Assembly (NCBI GenBank): GCA_018287875.1
Contig: JAGVVL010000009.1
Location: 3,472,001 to 3,536,000, forward strand
Length of the DNA: 64,000 nt
Reading direction: 5' to 3'
Source: Nigrospora sphaerica
Lineage: Eukaryota; Ascomycota; Sordariomycetes; Amphisphaeriales; Apiosporaceae
In this document: piece by piece, positions 1 through 12,049 of the stretch
How positions within the stretch are numbered: the stretch's first letter is position 1
Layout of the letters: every line of letters starts with the position of its first letter
Notes under the pieces: model-generated
The model's database searches: none
Told to the model about the DNA's origin: nothing
What the model saw: the letters and a program-made list of their open reading frames with translations, nothing else
Translations under genes and position numbers: made by a program

Positions 1-1441
1 TACATCACGCTGTTGTGATGCGGGCAACACATGGATTAGTCTGCCCTGGAAAGCAGTGCCATCAATGGCTTGGAACGCAGCCACGGCGGACTCGGGCTCG
101 GCAAACAAAACAAATGCCACGCCTTTGTTCTGGCCAGCCTTGCGATCCATTGGAACGTGTACCTGAGCCGACGTTAGCGGGAACGGAAATGGCCCAACTT
201 CATGTAGTAAAAAATATCGGGGGAAGTGCCATGATCAGATTCGAAGCATCTACTAAAATACTGGCCCTGGTTGTATCATCATATACCTGGGTATAAGCTG
301 TCCCTATCAGGGGTTCATCATTGAAGGCAAGGTATGTGGGATGGAAGTGAAGAAGAAAAAGAAATATCCTTACCTCTTCGATCTCTCCAAATCGCGCCAG
401 AAAAGACCTGAGATCCTCTTCCTTGGCTGTGAATGCGATGTTACGAATGAAAAGACGCCTGGTGCGACGTATGGATTCAAGCGAGTCCACCGTGCTCGCC
501 CCCTGGGTGCCAGCCTTCGACACCGTATCCGCAGTCTGGCGGGATTCGGGGATGGGAGACGCAGGTATACCATCTTGGCCGCTAGACGGCTGTGGTGGTT
601 GGGCCGCCTCGGGCTGGGCATTATCCACGCTAACGGGGGTAACCTCGTCATCGTCAAGAAAGTCAAGCAACCGATTGGTGTGTCTTCGTAGAAAGTCCTC
701 GTCGGAAGCAGCCACCGCGTCTCCCGATCGTGGCGCCGCCTTCTCGGGCTCATCAACACTCATTGGATCCGCAGGTGTTTCATCGGACGCCGCAGCATCA
801 GGCGGGCCCCTCGCGAGCTCAGAAACATGTGGCTTGGTAGGTGGAGCAACATGTCCTGGTTGAAGGGCCAACCGTTTCGACGGCCGGCTGGGTACAGCCT
901 CGTCGTATTCATCGTCGGACGCATCGCCACCGAGAAAAGGTACACCAGAACCGTCTGTGACACCAGGGGCGGTTCCATCGACCATGTCCATGCCGTGTAT
1001 CTTGTTGGCCGAATTCTTTGCATGTTGCATAACACCAAGGAACTCTTGCAGTTTGGGGTCCGACTCATCCACTTCCCGCTTCCGCTTCTTGGGGCTGGCC
1101 TCCGACTTGTCGTCTTGCCTCGGCTCGTTGGGTGAGCGACGGACACCCAGCGACGATGCCGCCGAAGGAGCGCCGGGCTTTGCATCCTGCGGCTGGGACA
1201 GAGAAGGGTCGGCAATGGGTCTCGCAAGCTCGACCGAGATCCTGCTCATGCGAATGAAGCTCTTGTTGAACAGTTTCACGGCTTGCTTAGCCTCGCTGGG
1301 GGTCGAGAAGCCAATGAAACCGAGCCGACGCTGAGGCTTGAGTTGTATGTCCGTGATGTGGCCGCGCGAGAAATGCTTGCGGAAGTCGGCTTCGTTTATG
1401 GTAGGCGGGAGGCCCTTCACGAAGACACGGGACGGCTCCAT
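1..1441 (-). CDS. MRD1: Mrd1, multiple-RRM pre-rRNA processing factor (3' part outside window)
   Basis: Mrd1 is a nucleolar protein with several RRM domains that binds pre-rRNA and is needed for early 18S processing (family knowledge). I read exon 1 as 1441..374 and exon 2 as 162..1, running off the window. The intron 373..163 is GT-AG and joins in phase 0. Residues 1-75 form RRM1, with RNP-like MEPSRVFVKGLPP at the start and RRLGFIGFS further on. Residues ~110-320 are a charged, low-complexity linker with a basic KKRKRE cluster. RRM2 begins near residue 325 (RRLFIRNIAF) and crosses the intron into VHVPMDRK and GVAFVLF. Only two of the usual five or so RRMs are in view. The frame stays open upstream without an ATG, so 1441 is chosen as the first methionine and directly precedes RRM1. 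The gene diverges from the dynein light chain gene. Confidence 0.93.
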
Positions 1442-2267
1442 GAGGGGCAACGAGGAGGGGCTGGTAACGCTTGCAGTGGCTGGCAGGGGCCGCAGCGTTC
1501 GTTCTCTCCTCTCGCAGACTCGGGCAAGTGGCTTTGAGCAAGAGAATCTGGACCACAAAGATGATGAAGAAGATGACGGGGCGGCTCGAGCTGGATCAGA
1601 GGAGCTGATGCGAAGAAAATGTTTTTCTGCTTGCTGGAAAATAAAAAATATCACGGTCGTTATCGATGGAGCCCGTGCCCAGGCCCACGCACGATAAGCA
1701 TCATGTTTGATTGGCTGCGGCTGGGTAGCGCGTCAATAAGGCGCAAGGCGCGCAGTTTCGAGGTCGTCCCCAGTAGGCGCATCCATGTCGACCTTATTTC
1801 TTAGCCATTGGATACAGTTCCATCGTCTTGACTGTTGCTGAACTGTTGCGCCGCGCCTCAACCCACCGCCCCAACATCGCCGACCTACAGACCTGCCTCC
1901 TTATAGTGCGTCGCTCACCCATCCACAACATCTAGCCAAGGAAACAGCGACCAAGTCCTGTATGTGATCCTATGGTCTCCCTTCCTTACCCCTTACAGAC
2001 TTCAGGTGGCCAAGCCTGGGGGACCATCCACGTCCATCCTGTCTACGCTGTCCGTCGCCAACGGGCAGCGTAGCGCAGTGTTACATGTCTGTCTGTTCGC
2101 TGCGCTTGTCGCCATTAGTCAGAAATCTCTCTTCTCACGGGCTTCCCACCCAAGCAGCAGCCCGGACTTGTTAACATCTGCTGACTGTTCATCCTATGCT
2201 CAGCATTCCACCTCGCGTATCTCCTACCCCACCGTCTACCAGCCGACTTCCTTGTTGAACCGCGACA
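1442..2267. other. Shared divergent promoter region of MRD1 and dynein light chain
   Basis: About 0.8 kb separates the two start codons. The part next to the dynein gene is pyrimidine-rich. I see no third gene and no clear TATA element. Confidence 0.5.
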
Positions 2268-2911
2268 ATGTCTTCCGACGATGCCAAGTCGCCTCCCCCG
2301 GCCGTGAGCCGCGACCTCAACCGCGACAGGCTAGAGGGTGAGTTACCTCGCTGGGGCAAAGCGCCCCCTGCTTGGAATCGCGATGGCATATACTGACGGC
2401 AGCTGGCAGCTCAGATCAAGTCGGCCGACATGGTGGGTCGCACCCCGGCCAAGCGAAGGCAGACACACCCTTGACGCCATGTGCAATTGAGCTGATCGCG
2501 TGACAGACCGAGGACATGCAGCAGGAAGTCATCGACGTCGGTATGTGTGGCCCCGCGCTTAGCCCTGCATCGACCAGTGCTGATCCCATCTCGATGTAGC
2601 TCAGGAAGCCATGGGCAAGTTCACGATCGAGAAGGACATCGCCCAGCACATCAAGAGAACGGTAAATCCCGTCCCAATGGCAGAAGAAGAAACGTCGACA
2701 GCTACTCATGGTTGTATACAGTTTGACGAGCGCAAGGGACCTACATGGCATTGCATCGTGGGCCGCAACTTCGGCAGTTATGTCACCCACGGTTCGTACC
2801 TGTCCTGTCGCATTGCCTAGCCCCAACAGTACTGACAAGGCTGCAGAGACTAAACACTTCATCTACTTTTACCTGGGCCACTGTGCTATTCTGCTTTTTA
2901 AGACGCAGTAG
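2268..2911 (+). CDS. Cytoplasmic dynein light chain, LC8 family, six exons
   Basis: LC8 is a small dimeric hub that binds dynein intermediate chain and many other partners; yeast Dyn2 also works at the nuclear pore (family knowledge). Exons: 2268..2337, 2410..2432, 2507..2540, 2600..2661, 2722..2791, 2847..2911, giving 107 residues. All five introns are GT-AG and 55-74 bp, and every junction restores the frame. A short N-terminal tail rich in S, D and P is followed by the LC8 fold: [62 protein letters not shown], and the strand [18 protein letters not shown] at the C-terminus. It is slightly longer than animal LC8 (about 89 residues), all from the N-terminal tail. No single exon is long, so the gene is easily missed as an open frame. 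Confidence 0.95.
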
Positions 2912-5900
2912 GCAGAGAGGATGCAGAGGGCTCGAGGGACAAAGTAGAGGATGCGCTGTCAAGCATAGACTTGACCGTATCCGTACTGCTCGGCGTTTGT
3001 TGATTCTTTTAGGCTGCTACAATGCGAGGCCGCCTTATACCCATGCGCCATGACCGGTATGCATTCCACGCGGGCATTTTTTTATGTTTTTCAAGGAGCA
3101 GGGAAGCAGGCGGGCACCATCATGAGGCTTCGATGCAGGTAGACGTTAACCTCGACGATAGCTTCCTTGGACTCGCAAATCCAGGAGTTGTCGACAAGGG
3201 GACGGATATGGACCTAATAAGTGGCATTCTTTGTTCGCAAGGGGTATATACGGAATCTATTTTGGCCACGCCATCTCACGTCGTAACGATATGGGAGAAC
3301 CCGCTGCGCTGCCGATCAAACTTGGACCGTCCTGTGAAGGAAAATAGATCCCCGCCCAGGCACTTCTTTCCGAGCAGGCGGTACCTGATATTGCAAGCCA
3401 AGGGCGAGGCGAGGTGAGGCGACCAATTGGTCAGACGAGATGGACCAGGAGGGCAGAGAGTCTTCCATGTCATGGCGGCAGGGCTGTCTTAGACAGGCTC
3501 CGCCGCCACTCGTACGTGTTTCACGTGCAAGAGCCAAGCGCGCAATATATGAGCATGGAGGCACATTCCCCAGTAGCGCGATCGGCCAAACGGCCATCGA
3601 CATGGCAATGTGGACGGACGGTTCCAAGCAAATAGGGGACCGTTGGACCAAGAGGTTGCAAGCGATGGCTACGAGGAACGAGTGCGGCCGCGGTATTGTC
3701 ACGGGCAAGCGACTGGAACCCCGCGCAGACGGCGGCCCCTCTCCCCAGCCTCCCCGTTCACTGGAAGTCCCTTGGGGTGGATGGAGAGGGGAGGGACGAT
3801 GGTAGGTACATGGTACAATGACAAGCAATTGGTCCCATCCCAGGACTCTGCCAACTGGAGCCCCGAGCCTAGACAGAGCCGAGCCCAGGTCGAGAACACT
3901 CAGCAGCCATTGGAGGCCAGGAACGGGATCCCGCAGCTCCTGCACCGACTATCCCGCTTGTTGCCCTTTTGGGTTTGAGGTGATCGGAAGCGGTCTAGCG
4001 GGCACTGGATCCATGGGGTCCGGCCAGCCCTTGGCCCGCAGTAACTCAATTCTCCAGCAAAACCCCCCATGAATGGGAAACCAACCGCATTGCTCTCATT
4101 CAACTCATTCCGCGGGCTCCGTTGCCTCTGTTCGGCCATCCGTAGGTGGAAAAGTGTCTCAAAGTCGGTGGTCGGAAGCCCGGGAGTCCTTATAGATGAG
4201 TATGTAGTCGACGGAAGGAACGGATGAGCGGGCGTGGACCAGCCGTTCTCCAAATGCAGGGGGGCGGTAGGCAAAGCAAAAGGCGTGGATTTATCCGTCC
4301 GTCCATCGATGCAGCCTTCCATCCACCCACCAACCCATGCATCCTTCCATCCTTCCCTTCATCCTAAACCGGCGCGGAGTTGCCTCCTCACCTTCCACGT
4401 TGCCCGTCAAACCCGCCATCCTCCTCAAGGTTCAGCTTGTCCAGCGCATCCCCACCTCCGGGTTTCCCGTCGATCAGGCACCGCCCTCGCCGCCGCGTCC
4501 CGCCGTGCTGCTGCCGCCTTTGCCAGCAAATACGTCCTGAGAACACTGTAGATCTGAGCTCAGTCTCCGTAGTCACATTTCTAGGTGCTTCGTGTTGGTC
4601 GTCGGAAAAGACGTCCAGTCAGTTAGAGCTTGCACCAGGCGGTTCAGGTTGCTGGCGCCGAGACGGGCTTGGGAGCTCGGCAAGATCGTGGGCCCGAAAA
4701 TGGCCGTGCCGGGAGCCCCTCCAACCCCTCTACCCCTCTCCGTTCACGGGTGCTGCCCGAGAGTCATGTAGCACCCAGCGGTAAGACATGTACCATCGCA
4801 TCGGCAACCATAAGCGTCCCTCGCATGCGGTACCAGAGCCGGGCGTGCTCAGCGAGTGCAGTGTGGCAGATACGGCCAGTTCTGCATCACCACCCGCAAC
4901 GGCTGCACTTTAGGCCGTGCGGATGGGCTCTCTCCATGTGCGCGCGGGCGTCTCGACAAGATCACTCGGTATGTCTTTGGAGAAACTCCGTTCGTTGTGA
5001 CCAGCGGCAGTTGGTGACGTGCCACGCAGCACACGGCGATGGGCAGTCGGCCTTGCGTTAACTGATAATGCAACCCGTTTCGCTTGCAACGACGTGGTGG
5101 GAGGCGATACACCAGACTTCCGGTTGCGTATGGGCAACCGGACCAGCCCCTGCACCAAACAGGCCGAGTCTCGCATCCTTCTTGCCCGGCCTGATCTGAC
5201 GGTGACGTGTTGCTGGTTATCATAGGGCAGATGTTACTTTCCATTCCAACGACGAACCCAAGACGTAGGTACCCAAATGAGACCCGTATGATGGGACGGG
5301 CGCCAAGCCGACGGCCAGTATTCCCAACCGTACGTACCTAAGACCTCTTCAAGCCGACAGAAGACGACAGCGACGGTGCTCACCTAGATGCCATGATAGC
5401 CAGCAACCACGCTCAAAGCCCCATCCATGTACTTGCCCGGGACGGGCTGGCAAATGGGCCCCTTGTGTCGAGGCCGGCGCGCCACGGACACATAGTTGTA
5501 ATGGGTAAGGCAGCCCGGCCAACCAGCGTGCTTACAGGTAGGCAGCGTGCGGAACGGACCTGATTCGGTTCCAACCTAATTCGGCCGGGGGCCAAGATGC
5601 CCGAGTGTGTTTTTTGGTGTGCAAAAGTGCTGGCTTACGGCGTGGGTGCACGTGGGTATTGTCGGATGCACCGAGTACCTCCCCCCGTATGTGCCGCGCT
5701 GCTGAATCCTGGCTCCTGGCGAATGCTGGAAAGACGGTGTACGCAACCGGCCAGGCATAGGCAGTCGGGCTCTTTGCAACTGACACAACCCACGGGTCGA
5801 GAGCGTTCCCCGACGCTGACTGACTTTTCGCACGGAGCGGCGATGCTTCCTTCGCCCAAGGACTTGGCAGGTCATGGCTAACGGTGACAGACAGATCCCA

Positions 5901-6094
5901 CCCCATGCGCCCGGGCGGGTGGGCTTGGCTGAAAACGGAGGGCGGGCAGGCGGGCTTGGATGTACGGAGTACATACGACGAACATGGACCGTACATCCGA
6001 GCCCCTTCCCCCAACCATACCCAGCGAGCGCAATTGCTCAAGTCGGGGGCCGATGCAGCCCAAACCCTGTAGTGGTGCGAGTAGCACCCGTGCA

Positions 6095-6182
6095 TGTGTG
6101 TGTGTGTGTGTGTGTGCGTTCCAATGTACGTTATGTGCCTGTGTGTGCGCGTGGTGCGTGTGTATGTGTGTGTATGTGTATG
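6095..6182. repeat. (TG)n microsatellite, eleven perfect units then imperfect
   Basis: Perfect TG dinucleotides run from 6095 to 6116, followed by a degenerate TG/TATG-rich tail to about 6182. It lies in non-coding DNA. Confidence 0.9.
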
Positions 6183-6357
6183 CGGGTCGGCCGGAAGGAA
6201 GCGGAGCGTAATAATCATGCCACCCGCCTTTGGGCCCGTCGAGGAGTTCATGTGCCTTTGTGCCTGCTACTTGGGGCACACGACGACGACAAAGAGCAAG
6301 TACAAATTACAACCACGCTGGGCACCGGGGGCGTGACGATTACGCTTCCGAGGGAGC

Positions 6358-6377
6358 CTGGCTGGCTGGCTGGCTGG
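6358..6377. repeat. CTGG tetranucleotide repeat, five copies
   Basis: Five head-to-tail CTGG units in the gene-poor stretch. Confidence 0.85.
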
Positions 6378-9300
6378 CAACCCGGAGCCAAGGCCCGCTT
6401 CGTCATCAGCTTCTGGAAGTCGGCACACTACCAGGGGCCAGGGCGGCTAAGGATACTGGCCGCGAGGCGTGGGCAGGCATTCGGTCCTCAGCTGAGAAAA
6501 GGCCGTGGCCAAGAAAGTAGGTAGGTACCTACGACGGCAGTACATTCCCATACATCCATCGTACGAACCAAGGTACGCAGCACAGTCAGCAGATGCCATC
6601 ATGGGCATAGTGTGACTGGGCGTTCAGCGCGCGAAGCGCAAACTCGCGCAACAACAACAACAACCCATCACATCCAGCCCGGCCGCCCGCCAATCCGTCG
6701 CCGGGCGACGAAGGGCCTCCAGCTTCTCCCGCTACCACCCGACGGCCACACCACACACAGCAGAACGGGGTGGGGCGTCACCCATATGGCTGCTCACCAA
6801 CTCCCAAGAGCTTGGCCAGATTCGTCCGGATTAGGGCGCCGCTCAACGTGGCGCCCGCAGGCACCACTCAGACCGTCGACTACGAGGGCGCGGCGTGGGG
6901 ACCCGAGCAGAGGGTAGCACATCGCCGGCTTTCGTACTCCGTACATGCTAGGTGATCTGCAGCGCGGCTGGGCCATCGATGTGTTGGCGCACCGGCAGGC
7001 GTACCCTACTCGCTTACATGGGGGGGAGGGAATGGGTTGCTTGGGCCCCCAAGTCCCCCAAAAAGTTATTATAGTAGTACCTGTCGCGTATTGCAGCGCG
7101 AGGGCAAGGAGAGAAGCAGCGGCAGGGTCTGCTGAGTATACTCAGCAACTCCGAGCCGAGTCGGCCCTTCCCAGTGCTTCCTTGTCCGAGCCGGCGTGTC
7201 GTGTCACGCTCCCCCTCTTTCCTCCCAGCTCACCGTCGGAGAGCAAGGTGTATTGGACGGTATGCTAGTAGTTGGCTGGCGGGCGTGTGTCACCGGATCG
7301 AGCCGCGGGCGGGCTTGCCTCTATACCCGCCCGCCGACGGGGGGCTAGTTGCGCTCGAGGCAGTGGACATTTTGTCTCGGTCGCCAGGGGCAGCCAGCGC
7401 AAGCGCACGCGATCCTGGATTGTGGTGCTGGGAGACGAGTTGCGCCACTGCCATTCGCCCGGGGGCCTCAGGGAACTTTGGGAACGCTTCGTATCCCAGG
7501 AGAAACCCAATGGGCGGTGTCTCGCCCAAATCAGGCCATGCCTGTCGTTTTTGCCGTTGCGGATTCACATGCAGGGAATTGCTGGAGCCGCGGGAGAATA
7601 GGTAGGATAAGTAGATAATCGGCCAGGTAGGTATCATGTATCTGTAGTATGTTAGGTAGCATCCAGCCCATCCCATGTCTGTCGCTATCCATGATGGCGC
7701 CGCTCCTGGGTCCAGGGAACGATCCTACTTCGGGAACCGTCCACGTCCTCGTTCCCATTTCCCGGCATCGGTCGCCGGCGACGCGGTAGGGAAGATGCCC
7801 TCAAGGGGGCCCATGGGGTTCTATTCTCGGGTCCTGTTTGTTAGAAATCGGTCGCAAAAACGAATTTGCTCGAACCTGAGGCAGATAACCTGCCACTTTC
7901 ATGGACTGCCGCCCGGTCCGTAGCAGAGGGGGGGTGGCGCCTGGCCAATCAGGGCCCACCGGCTCCATCACGCGTGTGGAGATCCCAGAGCCCCCGAGCG
8001 GCTGGTACGGTACCTGACAAGTTCCATGCTCTGTTCTAGGGCCAGCAGCAAGATGGGGACGCCAGGACCGCCCGCCCACGAGCCCGCCCTTTGGGCCATT
8101 CCGTACCTGGTAGGTACAGCGGCCCTGGACGGAAACGTACGGGCTCAGTAGGGATTACGGACGGGGGCCGTCCATACAGTCGATCCCCCCTTCCCCCCTG
8201 GGCTGGACGGGATATCCGTCGTTGGTGACGGGCGGCTTGGCCGCAACGACCAACGGCCGGGCCAGGGAAGAGGAAGAAAAGGGAAATGGCGTCAGCTTTT
8301 TCGCCCTCCGGCGACCCGAGTTGCTTGCAGGACGAGGCATCACATCGCGAAATGGCATGCCTGATGTTTTCCCCAGGATTCTACTGTGTGCATGCATATG
8401 CTCTCCGCCCGACGCAATTTTGGGTTCGTCGAGTCAAGGCCGCCACGACTAGAGCCAGGAGAACGGCACACGGACTGTCCGCCCTGACAAAGGCCTGGCG
8501 CTGCCGGGGGTACAGATGTTTCAGTCAAATCTTGACATAATTGTGAATTTATGCTCGCCGCGGCCACCCTTTTCTTGTCCATCGGGAGCCACCTCGTCAA
8601 CTACCCACGCCCTGATCGAAACCTTGGCTTCCATGCCCCGACCACGGAAGCCAGCCTGCGGTGTGCAGGCGCGGCGGCGCCGGGTTTGCGATCCGACGCC
8701 TGCTATGTACGTGTGCAAGGGGAAACGATTGGGACCCTGAAAAAAACATCAGCCCAGTCAGAAGTTGAGACGGTTGCTTTGGGGATAAGGTCACTTTGTT
8801 AGTCACGCGCTGCTTGCTGACCCTACTACTCGTACTCATGCTTGGAGGGGGCCCAACGTTCCGTCACTTGGGGGTGGGAAGCAGTTGGTACATACCTTGG
8901 GTGCTGCCGGCCGCATGGGCTCGGAGGGATTGGACCCGGAGGATCTGCCTCGGCTGCGAGGTGTTGGACGGCTAGTCCGCTACTTATGGGGTCTATGCAA
9001 ACAACTACGATGCAAGTAAGCACAGTACTGAGTAAGGAAGCAGCTCAGTATTACATTTACATCTCCCGTCTTGCGTACATGCCCTCTCTTTGTCCCATTC
9101 TCCCTGCCGCCCCCAGCTTTGGAAGGTACATGCACTGGGTACACCGTGATATGTGAAATGGGGATGCTGTGTTTTCCGCCCGTGGGGTCCCCCTTTTGTC
9201 GAGGCAGATAAGTGTATTCGCCGAGAGATGGAGACGAAGGAACCTTAATGCTGCGTCTCCCATGTCCGACTGGGCCTCACTCTCGGCACGGAGAGTACAA

Positions 9301-9595
9301 ACAACTTGCGCCGCAGTGGAGGGGGCGAGCAGTATGTAGGTCGTCAAGTACGATTGCGCGCAACTGCGCGCAACAGGCCCGGCGTCCCCCTCCCATTGGC
9401 ACGGCCTTGCGGGCGGGCGCGTGAATATGGAGACCAAGCAAGTAGCATGGGGGGCGTATCCTCTCTCTCCCTCCCCCCCATGTTGGCACAGCCGCAGCTC
9501 CTCTGGCCCGTTGCGAGGCTTACTCCCCTCCGCCAGAGAGCCGGCCAGAGTCAGGCGGACAGGAGGCGGCGCACACAAGACCACGCACACAAGAC

Positions 9596-9609
9596 CACAC
9601 ACACACACA
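9596..9609. repeat. (CA)7 microsatellite
   Basis: Seven CA units, preceded by an imperfect direct repeat of the word CACACAAGACCA at about 9571-9597. Confidence 0.7.
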
Positions 9610-11233
9610 TGGGATGGATGGGCTGACCGACGCACCGCCCGCGCCGTGTTTGCGACAAGGTAGAGATGTGTGTGCTGCTGAGTGGGACGCATGCATTTGC
9701 GGTGACGGGGGGTTTGGCCCATGATGTAATCAAGAAGTCGCTCTGTGTACAAAGAGAGATGTTACTTGACTCCAGTAGCCGTAAGAGGTACAACTATCTC
9801 TCGTCTAGGGAGTGCAGCGGACCAACGAGGTTGGCTTCCGGTCGCACCTATGAAAGTGGACTCTGGGACTGGGCATCCACGTTATTAAACTCGCTATGCC
9901 GGCGGGTAATGGCGGTTATGAATAGCCCATGATTCCCAGCAAGCAATTGCAACCCCCAGAGAGAGAGAGGGGAGGGAGAGAGATTGGCTAGGCCGACGGA
10001 ACAAAGATCTGGCTGTCTCACTATCAGAAATGAGCCGGTGGGGCGTCACTGCTTGATGTTTCAACGTCGGGAGGCGAGGCGCTGCCTTCGCCCAGGAGCG
10101 CTGGCGACTTTGCCAATACCAGACGACCGACCTGCTGGACCGTCGCCCCCCTAACTTCTGGCGCTGGTTGGGTGTGTTGAGGTGACCGACCGCCTTGGGG
10201 CCACCTGCTGTCGGTGAGATGGGCAACTGGCGGGTACTGTCTGCCAATTGCTCGGGTACAGACGCATTGCTTGGGTAAGGCCAGGCGATGGCCGTCGTCG
10301 TCGGCCATGGGATCCCACGCGACCTGCCAGCCCGCAAGTAATTGCGTCCCTGCTCACTTGCCAACCTAGCTTCCTGCTAAACTAACTTCCTTGCCATATT
10401 GCGCCACTTGGACTGCCGGGTTTCTGGGCTACGATGGGATTCCTGGAATGCTCGGCCAAAGGTACCTACCTCACTGCAGCCTTTCGCTAGGCCACGGTCA
10501 TGGCGAGCAAGTGCACGACTAGTCGAATCCAATCGAATACTGGTGTGGCTAGCAGATGCCCGCTGGGCCATATGGGCGAAGAACGGGACACAAGGAATGG
10601 CTCACTACACTATAAACTACTGCACTAGTAGTGGGCCAGACTTCTGTTCCCCCTTCTGCTGGGCCATTTGGGATCAATGTGCTCGTCAAGTTGCGTAGTT
10701 CCCTCCGTACCTACTACACATCTACCCACCCATACAAAAGACATATGCAGACGCCCTTCCGCACATCCCACCCCCTGCAAAGCCCCCAGGTCACTCTTTC
10801 GTACTGACGCCCCCGTGGTCGGTCGGCGGGCCGCGGATCAAGGCCAGGGCTGCTCGCCTGCCCGCCCTTGACTTGGCTCGACCTCCAACGAATACATGTA
10901 CAAGCCCATGGACGGGCTGAACAGGCCGCCCGGTTACCTGCCTGTCTGCTTTTCGTTCCGGTCCGTCTGCTCGCTGCCGCTGGGCTATGTGGATGGCGTT
11001 GGCCGGAGCGGGCGCCGCTGGCGTGTATTCGTATGTTAGCTGCCGGGTAGTTGTAGCATGGAGGGCAAGGGTATCCGTAGATCTCATCCCATCCATTCCA
11101 TTGCTCGGGGGACACACCCCCAGCTGGTACCCGGCTGGTGTGAGGCAGTGATAATATGAGGACAATTATCACTGCCCATTGATCACTGCCACTGCCGCTG
11201 CCCATTCGCTGGCTCTTGGCCTTCTGCCCATTC

Positions 11234-11236
<3 letters not shown>

Positions 11237-11269
<33 letters not shown>
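11237..11269. repeat. (CT)16 microsatellite upstream of the ELL-type gene
   Basis: Sixteen perfect CT dinucleotides, about 780 bp upstream of the ELL-type start codon. CT tracts are common in filamentous fungal promoters, so a promoter role is possible. That is inference. Confidence 0.9.
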
Positions 11270-11272
<3 letters not shown>

Positions 11273-12049
11273 GCCGCTAAACTTAGGCCGGCCGAACTAG
11301 GCCCCCATCCCAGTAGCTGGCTTTTGCGGCTTTGCGTCTTTGCGCGGTGCGACAACGACAGACCCATGGCCGTCGCCAGGGCATCCCCGGTACCTGAGCA
11401 GTACTTCCCGACCGTCCTTGTACTTAGCTGCCCTCCATTAGTACCCATACCGACCTCGAGGCCTGCCTCCGACCGATTTGGTACCTCCATACTTCCCTGG
11501 CGGGACCCGCTTTCCCTAGACTCCCAATCCCACTGTGCTGCATTCCATCTCCGCCGGATGACTTCCTTCTTTCTCCTCGACCAAGACGACGCAGCAAGCC
11601 AGCCAGCACGCAGCACCGCGAGACATCTTCTGTACGACCTCGTCCTCCCCTGGTGCTCTGCTCTCTCCATTCCCCTTGCCGACGCGCGCCTGGGAGCTCC
11701 CATAATTGCCTCAGCTCTTGTCCGTCCGGCGCCTGTCCACCTGCTCGTTTGCTCGCTCTCTTGCTTGCTTGCTCCCGCCCTCGTTCCTGGCGAGCGAATT
11801 GAAAGCCGCAGTGACCCAACCATGTAACCAAGCTGCACTCACCCCAAGTCAACCATTGTTGTCGCCTCGCCTTGAGCTCTTGATCGTCCGTCTGTCGGCC
11901 CCAGTGCAGACTGCCGTCTGCAGCCGCAGCCGCAGGTGTTCCTCCTCGACCAACACCATTGCACCCACTCCTCCGCTCCCACGCCATCATTCCCACGACT
12001 TCGGCCCTCCGCCCCCCTCTGGCTGCCGACCAGACTCGACTTCTACAAA

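Larger units (their letters stand above)
2912..12049. other. Nine-kilobase gene-poor stretch
   Basis: No open frame here shows a recognisable domain or a convincing set of splice junctions. The many frames of 60-370 codons on both strands are arginine-, proline- and glycine-rich in every frame, as expected of GC-rich non-coding DNA. It holds several microsatellites (listed separately) and repeated TACCTACC/GGTAGGTA words (near 6520, 7600-7640, 8107 and 10470). The last part, from about 11.2 kb, is probably promoter and 5' UTR of the ELL-type gene. Confidence 0.5.

Noticed and set aside
3916..3940. A GGGATCCCG word resembling the 5S rRNA internal region
   Set aside because: The surrounding 110 bases do not give the rest of a 5S rRNA sequence or its fold.
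10714..11838. A 374-codon open frame on the minus strand
   Set aside because: No domain, rich in R, G and S with a poly-RE run caused by the CT microsatellite, and it lies in the upstream region of the ELL-type gene.
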